Source: Lysobacterales bacterium (GTDB taxonomy: Bacteria > Pseudomonadota > Gammaproteobacteria > Xanthomonadales > SZUA-5). Taken from it: a stretch of 64,000 nt of DNA. The stretch spans positions 1 through 64,000 of the forward strand of contig JALHMH010000008.1 of assembly GCA_022844165.1 (NCBI GenBank), given 5' to 3'. Of the stretch, positions 26,535 through 35,104 are shown one piece after another. The translations under genes were made by a program, and so were the position numbers. Each line of letters starts with the position of its first letter. Within the stretch, counting starts at the first letter, position 1. The notes under the pieces are model-generated. The model was not told the DNA's origin and did not search any database. It saw only the letters and a program-made list of their open reading frames with translations.

Positions 26535-27030
26535 TATTCGTCGACAGCGCCCGGCATTCCCGGGCGTTGTCGACTGTTTTGGCGTTCGGCAAGCTCTGCA
26601 CGCTTTTGCCAGTTCTATATCGGCGTTGCTCGCTAGTGAAGACGCGCTCATCCCGCGAGCTGCCAACCATGTTCTCACGTATGGCGATGTGGCGATCGAA
26701 CAGGGCCTGTTGTTCAGTATTGATACTGTTGCGAATTGCGGCATCGGTGTTCTGCCGCAGACTTCGCATCTGCGCCTGCAACTGCCCGGTCACGATTTCC
26801 TGCTTCGAGACGACGGCACTGTCGTTGGCGATTCGTGCGCGGCGCAATACGCGCATTTCGCGGTTGTACTCGCCGCGTACGCTGGCCATGGTCTTGCGGT
26901 AATCGGCCTCTATTGCATTCACTAGCCGTGCCTGATCGGGCGTCAGCTGCAGGGCCGATTGCAGAGTGGCATCGGCATGCGCGGCGCCAGTCAAGAGTAG
27001 TAGCAGTCCAAGCCAAATTCGCAGTACCAT
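26479..27030 (-). CDS. Secreted small helical protein (LTXXQ/Spy-like?)
   Basis: MVLRIWLGLLLLLTGAAHADATLQSALQLTPDQARLVNAIEADYRKTMASVRGEYNREMRVLRRARIAND; signal peptide. The C-terminal tail runs through the terminator and may not be conserved. Confidence 0.55.
   Translation of the reverse strand: MVLRIWLGLLLLLTGAAHADATLQSALQLTPDQARLVNAIEADYRKTMASVRGEYNREMRVLRRARIANDSAVVSKQEIVTGQLQAQMRSLRQNTDAAIRNSINTEQQALFDRHIAIRENMVGSSRDERVFTSEQRRYRTGKSVQSLPNAKTVDNARECRALSTNIICLLFSRAFPPSFPWRS
26540..26580 (+). terminator. Rho-independent terminator
   Basis: GTCGACAGCGCCCGG-catt-CCCGGGCGTTGTCGAC followed by TGTTTT. Confidence 0.85.
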
Positions 27031-27070
27031 CAGTTTTCCTCGCAAATGGGTGCCATTGCCCGTTGGCAAT

Positions 27071-27099
27071 GAGTACGCACTCGGCAGCGCGAAACGACA
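27071..27099 (-). promoter_or_regulatory. Putative ECF promoter TGTCG-N17-CGTA (motif copy 1)
   Basis: Minus strand CTGTCGTTTCGCGCTGCCGAGTGCGTACTC, about 40 nt upstream of the secreted protein start. Confidence 0.55.
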
Positions 27100-27154
27100 G
27101 CGCCCTATTCGAAGCTCAACACCGAATCGGCCTCGCTCCAGCTAGAATCTGCTC

Positions 27155-27727
27155 ATGGACGAAAAGCACTTTGCGGAATCACTGCGTGCGTGGGCCAATG
27201 GCGATGGCGATGCCGGCGATGCGCTGTATGCCATGGCTTACGACGAACTCAAGACGGTGGCGCGGCGCAGTCTTCGTTCCTACGGCCGTGGCGATCAATT
27301 GAGCACAACCATGCTCGTCAACGAGTGCTATCTGAAGCTTGCGCGTGGCGGCGTATTGGGTCCGGAGACGCAGCAACACTTCATGGCGCTGTGCGCACGG
27401 GCGATGCGTCAGATCATCGTCGATTCGGCGCGGCGCCAGCTTAGCGAAAAGCGCGATGCGGCGGCGTTGGATGAAGACGATTTTGCCGCCTTGCGGCCCG
27501 AGTCCGCGATGCATCTCTCGCCGGAGGCGATCGCTTCGCTCGACCAGGCGCTGCATGATCTGGATCGTCGCGACCCGCGCCTGGCGCGCATCGCCGAATG
27601 CCGCATTTTCAGCGGTATGGAGTGCGCCGATATCGCGGCGGTGATGAATGTCACCGAACGCACCGTTCAGCGCGAGTGGCAACGCGTCAAGGCACTCCTG
27701 GCGCTGGTGCTGGAAAATCGCGAATGA
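27155..27727 (+). CDS. ECF-type sigma factor (sigma-70_X6-like)
   Basis: GDAGDALYAMAYDELKTVARRSLRSYGRGDQLSTTMLVNECYLKLARGG...HFMALCARAMRQIIVDSARRQ...ECRIFSGMECADIAAVMNVTERTVQREWQRVKALL. Confidence 0.9.
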   Translation: MDEKHFAESLRAWANGDGDAGDALYAMAYDELKTVARRSLRSYGRGDQLSTTMLVNECYLKLARGGVLGPETQQHFMALCARAMRQIIVDSARRQLSEKRDAAALDEDDFAALRPESAMHLSPEAIASLDQALHDLDRRDPRLARIAECRIFSGMECADIAAVMNVTERTVQREWQRVKALLALVLENRE

Positions 27728-27748
27728 GGCCCACAGGCAACCAACGCG

Positions 27749-30406
27749 CTATAGCTGCTTCAGCAAGGCGATAAGGCGAGCGCGGTCCGCAGATTCCAGT
27801 ACCGCCGGGATGGCGTCGATATGCGGCTTTGGCGAGAGCCGTTGCAGCAAGGGCGAACGCAACTCGCGAGTCGAGGCAGTTCCGGGAGGGGCGTCCCAGG
27901 TCAGGCCCAGCGCCTCCATTTGCATCGCGCTCTGCGCCGGACAATCGCTGGGCACACGCTTCTGCGGCTGCGATTCGCCCCGCAGTGCTGCGCGCAGCGC
28001 TACGTATTCCGCACGATCGCATTCATAGGTCTTGCGCGCATCGAACGCAGGGTCGGGACGATCGGGTAACGTCCCAAGTTCACCCAACAGTTGCAGCGTC
28101 AGATCGGCCTGTTCGTGCACTGGGTTGCGTTTCAGTGCAGTACGCGCAACGGTTTCCGCCAGTGCCGGTTCATTGAACTCGTACAGCGCCCAGGCGAGTG
28201 GTCCAAGATAATCGGCGAGGCGCGGCGAATCGCGACCAAGAACCCCAAGAACCGTCTCCAGACTGGTCAGCAGCGTTGGGAAAACGTCGTGATTGGCGCC
28301 GATACTCAGTGCCACGCGGGATCTGATCAGCAGGAGATGCGCGCGAGCCTGCGGATCGAGATTCTCCAGTCGCTTCTGATCGACGCCCTGCAACAACTCC
28401 AACGCGCGATGGTTCTGGGCGGAAAAGACCAACATGATGGCAGCGTTGATCACCGTTTGCGTGGGGCGAGGGTGATCCGATCCGAGTCTCTTCTGTGTTT
28501 CGCCGATCAAACTCAACAATTGCTCCGCCGCCTGATCGGGTCGCCCGGCGTTGCCCAACGCGGTCGCAACATTACCGCGATGGTTGAACCAGCGTTGCGA
28601 TTGGCGCGGATCGTTGCGATCGATCAGAGTTTCAGCTTCCGCATAAACCTTCAGTGCCGCATCGGCATCGCCAGTCCTTTGCAGCAGGATGGCGCGTTCG
28701 GCGAGTACGTCGTAGCGAAAGCGCGGCTCGGCGCGATTCAGGTCGATGGCGTCCAATTCCCGCAGCGCCGCATCGAACTCGGCGCGATCGCTCAGGATGC
28801 GCGCTCGCGCCAGGACCAAGGTGTCAGGCGGCGGCTTGTCGTAGGTTCGGGTGAAGTTGGCGATCGCGTCCAATGCGGCGTCTTGCTCGCCGCTTCGTGC
28901 GAGTGCCTGAATCTGCTCCGCGGCGACCGGCGCTCGCTGGTCGGCGGGCGCAAGTTCCAGGGCGCGCGTCCACAGCGCCAGCGCCTTGCTGTAATTTTGC
29001 AGGGTTCCCTGCAGCTGCGCCAGGCGCTGCAGAATTTGCCGATGAAATTCGCGGTCGGCCGGCGTGGTGGTCAGAAAGTCGTCGCTGGCGGCATCCACCA
29101 CGGCGCTGACGGTGACGCTGCCCGGTTGATGCAGATAGGGGTCGGCAGGTTCCAACATCTGGGTCATTGTCTGCAGCACGCGGTCGATACGCAAAGCGTG
29201 TTCTGCCTGTTGTTGCGCCAGGCGCAAGGCCGACACACCAGCGACAACAACGATGCCGACCACAGCTGCCGTCACAGCGACACCCAGGCGACGGCGCTTG
29301 ACGAAGCGCGCGAGGCGATAGCTCGCCGTTGCGCGGCGCGCGCGAACCGGCAGCGCGGCGCGGAAACGCTGAAGATCGTCGCCGAGCTCAGCGGCCGAGC
29401 GATATCGATCGCTGGGATCGAACTGCAAACACTTCAGTACGATCGCATCGATGTCGCCCCGCAGCAGACGTTGCTGAGCGCCATCCACGACGGACTCGCT
29501 CGGTGCAATCAACCGCGTATCGGCATGCAAGCGCTCGGAGGGCCACGCCGCATCGGCATCTGCATAAGGCCAACGTGCAGTCAGTAGATGGAACATCAGC
29601 AAACCCAGTTGGTAGACATCGCTCGCCACACCAACCGGTCGTCCCAGAAGTTGTTCCGGAGACGCGTAGCGCAAGGTCATCGGCGCAGCGCCGGTGCGCG
29701 TTTTGTCCGCTCGCAAATCCAGGGTGTCATCGAGCACTTTCGCGATGCCGAAGTCGATCAGTTTCGGTTCGCCATGCGCCATCAGCACATTGCTCGGTTT
29801 GATATCGCGATGGATGACCAGATGCTGGTGGGCCAGACTCAGTGCATCGCATAAACGGAGGATCGCGGAAACGATGCGAGGAAAGTCCTCGCGGTTCGGA
29901 TTGAGCGCGAGATCGATAGGCACGCCATCGATACGTTCGAGCACCATATAGGCGCGTTCGTCGGCGACCCCGACGTCCAGTAACGTGGCGATGTTCGGAT
30001 GTTTGAGGCGCGCCAGAATATGTTGCTCGTTGAGAAAGCGCGCGCGGTCGATGGCGCCAGGTAACCACTGACGCAGTACCTTGATCGCGACCGGCTGCTC
30101 AGAACCGCTGACGAGTCTCACGCCGCCGTAGACGATGGCCATTCCACCTCGCCCGAGCTCGCCTTCGATGCGGTAGCCAGCGATATGCGGCGCGGGTAGT
30201 TCTTCCGCTACCCGGTGCAAATGTGAGCCGGCCTGCTTGAGGCTGAGCGTGTCCGCTTCAACGACCATGCGCAGCAGTTTTCGCAGGCTTTCGGCCATCG
30301 TTGGGTCTGTGGCTTCGATCTGCGCCAGGTACTCACGGCGCGATTCCAGCGGCAGATTCATCAGCATTTCAAGTTGCGCATCGAGTGCGGCGATGTCGCG
30401 CGCCAT
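27749..30406 (-). CDS. Ser/Thr protein kinase with TM segment and TPR-like C-terminal region
   Basis: GYRIEGELGRGGMAIVYGGVR, VIHRDIKPSNVLM, LIDFGIAKV; TM segment RRRLGVAVTAAVVGIVVVAGVSALRL. Confidence 0.93.
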   Translation of the reverse strand: MARDIAALDAQLEMLMNLPLESRREYLAQIEATDPTMAESLRKLLRMVVEADTLSLKQAGSHLHRVAEELPAPHIAGYRIEGELGRGGMAIVYGGVRLVSGSEQPVAIKVLRQWLPGAIDRARFLNEQHILARLKHPNIATLLDVGVADERAYMVLERIDGVPIDLALNPNREDFPRIVSAILRLCDALSLAHQHLVIHRDIKPSNVLMAHGEPKLIDFGIAKVLDDTLDLRADKTRTGAAPMTLRYASPEQLLGRPVGVASDVYQLGLLMFHLLTARWPYADADAAWPSERLHADTRLIAPSESVVDGAQQRLLRGDIDAIVLKCLQFDPSDRYRSAAELGDDLQRFRAALPVRARRATASYRLARFVKRRRLGVAVTAAVVGIVVVAGVSALRLAQQQAEHALRIDRVLQTMTQMLEPADPYLHQPGSVTVSAVVDAASDDFLTTTPADREFHRQILQRLAQLQGTLQNYSKALALWTRALELAPADQRAPVAAEQIQALARSGEQDAALDAIANFTRTYDKPPPDTLVLARARILSDRAEFDAALRELDAIDLNRAEPRFRYDVLAERAILLQRTGDADAALKVYAEAETLIDRNDPRQSQRWFNHRGNVATALGNAGRPDQAAEQLLSLIGETQKRLGSDHPRPTQTVINAAIMLVFSAQNHRALELLQGVDQKRLENLDPQARAHLLLIRSRVALSIGANHDVFPTLLTSLETVLGVLGRDSPRLADYLGPLAWALYEFNEPALAETVARTALKRNPVHEQADLTLQLLGELGTLPDRPDPAFDARKTYECDRAEYVALRAALRGESQPQKRVPSDCPAQSAMQMEALGLTWDAPPGTASTRELRSPLLQRLSPKPHIDAIPAVLESADRARLIALLKQL

Positions 30407-30437
30407 AGCTTCGAACTCCAGAAAGGCGACTGGTAGA

Positions 30438-30466
30438 GAGTACGCACTCGGGGCGTTCCAGCGACA
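30438..30466 (-). promoter_or_regulatory. Putative ECF promoter TGTCG-N17-CGTA (motif copy 2)
   Basis: Minus strand CTGTCGCTGGAACGCCCCGAGTGCGTACTC, about 30 nt upstream of the kinase ATG. Confidence 0.55.
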
Positions 30467-30557
30467 GCGGTGAGGACGAATTCTTGTTCGGGCGTTTGCC
30501 TGCGCGCGGCGACGCGCCCGGCCCTCCGACGGAAGGTGGTGTTTTCTGCTTCGGCGG

Positions 30558-30583
30558 TGTCGTTTCGTGACCGCTTCTGCGTC
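30558..30583 (+). promoter_or_regulatory. Putative ECF promoter TGTCG-N17-CGTC (motif copy 3)
   Basis: GTGTCGTTTCGTGACCGCTTCTGCGTCTAT upstream of the 30687 CDS. Confidence 0.45.
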
Positions 30584-30686
30584 TATAGAGGGTGTGGCAC
30601 AGGATAATCCGCGTCAGATGCATCAAGTGCTCCTGCAACGCTGGACGAATCGAATCACAGAATGCGCAGAATCAAAGGGGATCGTC

Positions 30687-33600
30687 ATGCGTCTGCGAAT
30701 CGTCATTTTGGCCGTGGCCCTTTCGAGTCAGGCGCCAGCCCAGTCCACTACGACCGATTGGCCGACAGGTATTGGGTTTCCGAACGTTCCCCGCACGGAA
30801 GGACAGCTGCTTGCAGGGCCGTTTGGCGTGACCGATGGCCGCGGCGCGATTATCGCCTGGCATAACGGTGTTCTGTTCACATCGCCCGAGTCGCCATCGA
30901 GCAATCCGGGATCGACGATCCAGGCGCGCATGTGGAACATCAGCGATCCGGGCAATCCGCGAATTATCGTCAATGCGCCGGCGAACGCGCAGGGCTCGCT
31001 CGGCACTTCGCCGATGGCGATCAATGCGCATGGGTACTTTCATGTCGGTCAGAATATGGCGACGGGTGCCGCAGGTCATTGGTTGGTACTCGGCGCCGAT
31101 TGGCCGCCTGAGGCGCCCTGGTCGTTTCGCGCGACGGCCGGGCAAGTGGGCATCACGCGCCAGGCATCGCAGCACTTTGGCGCCGGCGTGCGCGGGCAAC
31201 TGTACGGCCCGTGGTTTATCGATCAGACCTGGTGGAGTTATGGGCAGGTCAGCGGACAGGCGCAGATCTACACGAACGGCGCACCCGGCAACCCAGGCAG
31301 TACATTGCAGTCGACTTTCGATCACCTGGGGATGACCGGTGTGGTGGGTCATCCCTTCTTGCTGGGCAATTTGCTGATTTATGCGTCCGATCAGAGCCGC
31401 ACGGGCGTCGCGACGTACGACATCAGCAATCCGCAGCAGCCCGCACTGCTCGATGTGCTGCGTACCGGCGGCCCTGGTGGCTATTGGCCAGAACTGTGGG
31501 CCAGCGAAGGCGAGTTGTACGTGGTCTTTCCGTACAACGACAACGGCAACGGGATGCGCATTGTCGATGCCACCGATCCGACCGCACTGCGCTTTGTTGC
31601 CGATGTGCCGTTGCCCAGGCCGAACGGATCCTCCGGCGCAATGTATGCACAGTTCCAGGATGAGTTTGGGTTTATCGGGGACCACAAAATCGATATGCGA
31701 ACCCGCGCATCCGTGCGCCAGTTCGCAACGCTGAGCAACAACATCGACATCAGCCAATTCGCCCTTCCCGTCGGGAATTTGCTGGTGACCGGCGGCATCG
31801 GAAATCCCGGGCAGGGATATGCGATTTACGCGCACCAGGCGACACCGGATACGCGCCCGCCGAGTGTCGCGTATCACATCCCACGCGCCGGACAGACCAG
31901 TTATCCGCGTGGCGCGCCAATCAGCGTGATCATCCATGAGACGCTGAATACACTGTCCATTGTCAATGGCGACACGTTCATGGTCCGCCAGGTTCTGAGC
32001 CCTGGCGTTTATGGCACGCCGCTCGCTGGTCGCTGGACTTTCTCATTCAATGATGTGCTGACCTTCCAGCCTAATGCGTTGTTGGCGGTCAATGCCACCT
32101 ACGAGGTGCGGTTGTCGGGCATCACGGACGCTGCCGGCAATGCGATGCTGCCCTACGCGTTTACCTTTTCCACGGGCGGTTCGGTCGGCGGCAATCGGCC
32201 GCCCACGGTCACCGGTTTCACGGCGTTGCCATATCCGGCCGCGCCGGGCCAGAACGTCGATTTCGTCGCCACCGGCAGCGATCCTGACGGCGATCTGTTG
32301 GAGTATCGATTCGACTTCGGCGACGGTACGCCTCGCACCGCCTGGGGCGCCGCAGCCGCTCAACGCGCTTATGCCAACCCCGGACACTATCGGGCCAGCG
32401 TGCAGGTTCGCGACCCGTCTGGCGTGATCGCCACGCGCACTCGCGTGGTGACGGTACTCTCCGCGTTACCGGTCACTCGGCCCACAGCCAGTTCACCCAT
32501 CGCGTGCGATGGCACCGGGCGTCGCGTGTGGACAATCAATCCCGATAGCGACACGATCAGCGTGCTCGACGCCGATTCACTGGCGAAGGTCGGCGAGTAC
32601 CCGACGTGCAACGGTCCACGATCGTTGGCGCGCACTGGCAATGAGGTCTGGGTTGCGTGTCACGACGACGACATCGTGCGCATTCATAATGCCGGCACCG
32701 GCGCAACGCTGGCCAGCATCGATACTGGGTACGGCTCTGCGCCCGTCGGTGTCGCGGTCGCGCCGGATGGTGTGAGCGCATTCGTGAGCCTGACGAACCG
32801 CGGCGAATTGCGGCGCTTTAGCATCTCAACGCGACTACAAACCGGCGTTCTGGCGCTGGGGCGCACACCACGCGGGGTCGCGGTATCTGCCGACGGAACA
32901 CGCGTACTTGTGTCGCGTTTCTTGTCGCCGCTGCACCATGGCGAGATTTGGGACATCAACGCGTCGACGATGCAGTTGACACGCACGATCCGCATTCCCA
33001 AATTTGGTGGCGACGCCAATCGGGACACCACTGCAAGCGGTCGCGGTGTCGCCAACTATTTGGCGAACGTGGCAATTTCTCCGCGCAGTGGTCGCGCATT
33101 CGTGCCGGCGAACAAACCCAACAATGAGCGCGGCTTGTTGATTCATCCGAGCCAGGATCTGGATCAGGACAACAGCGTCAGAAATCTGCTGATCGAGATC
33201 GATCCCGCAGGTGCCACGCCGCAAGATCGTTTCCGCCGTGGTATCGACATCGACAACAGTGATTCGGCCAGCAGCGTCGCGTTTTCGCCGCTAGGCGATT
33301 ACCTGCTGGTGACATTGCAGGGAATGAATGAACTGCTCGTGCTCGACGCCCTCGCGCTCGACGCCAATGCCGGACTCGGTGCGCTGGTCACGCGCATCGC
33401 TGTTGGCGCCGCGCCGCAGGGCGTCTGCAGCGACGCAGCGACGGGACGCACCTTCGTACACAACTTTATGGGGCGCAGCGTCAGTGCGCTGGAGACGGCT
33501 GCGCTTTACAGCAGCGGCGATATCCAGGTTGCCTCGACGAATATCGCGATGGTGGCCAACGAAACGTTGGCGCCGAATGTGTTGCAAGGCAAGCGCCTTT

Positions 33601-34823
33601 TTTATCACGCGGGCGATCCGCGGATGAGCGCCGAGGGCTATATCTCTTGTGCAACGTGTCATATCGATGGGAGCGAGGACGGTCGCGTATGGGATTTCAC
33701 CGGTCGCGGCGAAGGCCTGCGCAATACGACCACACTGAACGGCCGCGGCGGCACGGCGCATGGACGCGTGCATTGGAGCGCTAATTTCGATGAGATTCAG
33801 GACTTCGAGAACGACATCCGCGGGCCCTTCGGTGGCGCGGGTTTCTTGACAACGCAGCAATTCGCAGCAACCAGCAATCCGCTCGGTGCATCCAAAGCGG
33901 GCTTGAGCGCGGATCTCGACGCGTTGGCTGCCTATGTGGCATCGCTCGATCAAAGCCACATTCCGCGCAGTCCGTTCCGCCAAGCCAGCGGTGCCAACAC
34001 CGCCGGCGCCGTGCAAGGCGAGGCCATTTTTGCGCGGGAGAATTGCGCCAGTTGCCATGCGCCGCCGCGATATACCAATAGTTTATTGGCATCGTCCAGC
34101 TTAAGCGATGTTGGCACGCTGCGTGCCAGTTCCGGTAGTCGCCTTGGCGGAGCGCTCACCGGCATCGACGTGCCGACCCTGCGCGGTGTATTTGCCAGCG
34201 CGCCCTATTTGCACGATGGCAGCGCCGCGACGTTGGACGATGTTTTTCGCTTCAGCGGAGGTGTGACTTTGCCGGCCGAAAATGCGCTGCGCACCGGCGG
34301 CGCTGCGTTGATCAACAATTTTGTCGACCTCAATAACGACGATACGGTGCGGGGCCGTGCGTATGTGCAGCTTGAAAGCAGCGGCCAGCGGCTGACCTTC
34401 AACAATGTCGATGGCGGTGCTGGTGGGGCAGGAGCATTGGAGTTGCGCTACAGCAATTCGCGCAGCGGCGGGCAGACGCAGGCGCTGACGGTTCGGGTCA
34501 ACGGCGTGGCGCTGCCATCGGTCAATCTTCCCGCGACGGATAACGATCCGACGTGGCGAACGACCAACTGGAACAGCCTTCGCGTTGAGAACGTGGTGCT
34601 TAACGTCGGTACAAGCAACAGCATTGAGATCGAAACCAACGGTTGGTATCTGGCGGTCGACGAAGTGCTGATCGCAAACGCCAATCGGCTGCTCCTGGCG
34701 CAAGCACACCGTCGCGTGCTCGGTCTGCCCACGGGCGAACGCGACGCTCTCATGGCGTTCCTTCGCGAACTGGACAGCACGCCGGGCGTCGTCGACGGCG
34801 TGTTCCAAAATGGCTTCGAGTGA
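30687..34823 (+). CDS. Large secreted multidomain protein: LVIVD-like region, Big_5-like and PKD domains, YVTN-type propeller, di-heme cytochrome c with an inserted CBM-like domain
   Basis: Signal MRLRIVILAVALSSQAPAQS; PKD DPDGDLLEYRFDFGDGTP; propeller repeats; heme motifs CATCH and CASCH; CBM-like YVQLESSGQRLTFNNVDGGAGGAGALELRYSNS...WYLAVDEVLIAN; C-terminus VFQNGFE. Confidence 0.8.
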   Translation: MRLRIVILAVALSSQAPAQSTTTDWPTGIGFPNVPRTEGQLLAGPFGVTDGRGAIIAWHNGVLFTSPESPSSNPGSTIQARMWNISDPGNPRIIVNAPANAQGSLGTSPMAINAHGYFHVGQNMATGAAGHWLVLGADWPPEAPWSFRATAGQVGITRQASQHFGAGVRGQLYGPWFIDQTWWSYGQVSGQAQIYTNGAPGNPGSTLQSTFDHLGMTGVVGHPFLLGNLLIYASDQSRTGVATYDISNPQQPALLDVLRTGGPGGYWPELWASEGELYVVFPYNDNGNGMRIVDATDPTALRFVADVPLPRPNGSSGAMYAQFQDEFGFIGDHKIDMRTRASVRQFATLSNNIDISQFALPVGNLLVTGGIGNPGQGYAIYAHQATPDTRPPSVAYHIPRAGQTSYPRGAPISVIIHETLNTLSIVNGDTFMVRQVLSPGVYGTPLAGRWTFSFNDVLTFQPNALLAVNATYEVRLSGITDAAGNAMLPYAFTFSTGGSVGGNRPPTVTGFTALPYPAAPGQNVDFVATGSDPDGDLLEYRFDFGDGTPRTAWGAAAAQRAYANPGHYRASVQVRDPSGVIATRTRVVTVLSALPVTRPTASSPIACDGTGRRVWTINPDSDTISVLDADSLAKVGEYPTCNGPRSLARTGNEVWVACHDDDIVRIHNAGTGATLASIDTGYGSAPVGVAVAPDGVSAFVSLTNRGELRRFSISTRLQTGVLALGRTPRGVAVSADGTRVLVSRFLSPLHHGEIWDINASTMQLTRTIRIPKFGGDANRDTTASGRGVANYLANVAISPRSGRAFVPANKPNNERGLLIHPSQDLDQDNSVRNLLIEIDPAGATPQDRFRRGIDIDNSDSASSVAFSPLGDYLLVTLQGMNELLVLDALALDANAGLGALVTRIAVGAAPQGVCSDAATGRTFVHNFMGRSVSALETAALYSSGDIQVASTNIAMVANETLAPNVLQGKRLFYHAGDPRMSAEGYISCATCHIDGSEDGRVWDFTGRGEGLRNTTTLNGRGGTAHGRVHWSANFDEIQDFENDIRGPFGGAGFLTTQQFAATSNPLGASKAGLSADLDALAAYVASLDQSHIPRSPFRQASGANTAGAVQGEAIFARENCASCHAPPRYTNSLLASSSLSDVGTLRASSGSRLGGALTGIDVPTLRGVFASAPYLHDGSAATLDDVFRFSGGVTLPAENALRTGGAALINNFVDLNNDDTVRGRAYVQLESSGQRLTFNNVDGGAGGAGALELRYSNSRSGGQTQALTVRVNGVALPSVNLPATDNDPTWRTTNWNSLRVENVVLNVGTSNSIEIETNGWYLAVDEVLIANANRLLLAQAHRRVLGLPTGERDALMAFLRELDSTPGVVDGVFQNGFE

Positions 34824-34926
34824 CGCCGTCTGGCGCATAGCGCAAGGCAACGCCATCGTGGTTCAGTTTCTCCTGGTCGGACGTTCGAGAATCTGGCCGC
34901 CGACACTTTTCCTTTAGTTCGCGTCC

Positions 34927-34952
34927 TGTCGAACATACGTCTCATTGGCGTA
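34927..34952 (+). promoter_or_regulatory. Putative ECF promoter TGTCG-N17-CGTA (motif copy 4)
   Basis: CCTGTCGAACATACGTCTCATTGGCGTAGG upstream of the lipase operon. Confidence 0.4.
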
Positions 34953-35104
34953 GGTTCCGAGAGCAACCAAATTGCCGCGCACTGCTGCAACGCAGCAATT
35001 TTGCGTTACGCTCTTTCGTTAGTTTTGTGTTGCGTTCGGTTGACAGCACTACTAGCATCAATCCGATCTTGCCTTATCCCGAACCCCCAACAAGGAACCC
35101 GCGC

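Noticed and set aside
27071-27082. GAGTACGCACTC as a simple palindromic operator
   Set aside because: Imperfect palindrome; the conserved upstream TGTCG at fixed spacing in this and three other positions makes an ECF-type promoter the more economical explanation.
28091-29587. 498-aa plus-strand ORF antisense to the kinase
   Set aside because: No motifs; the kinase frame on the minus strand is unambiguous.
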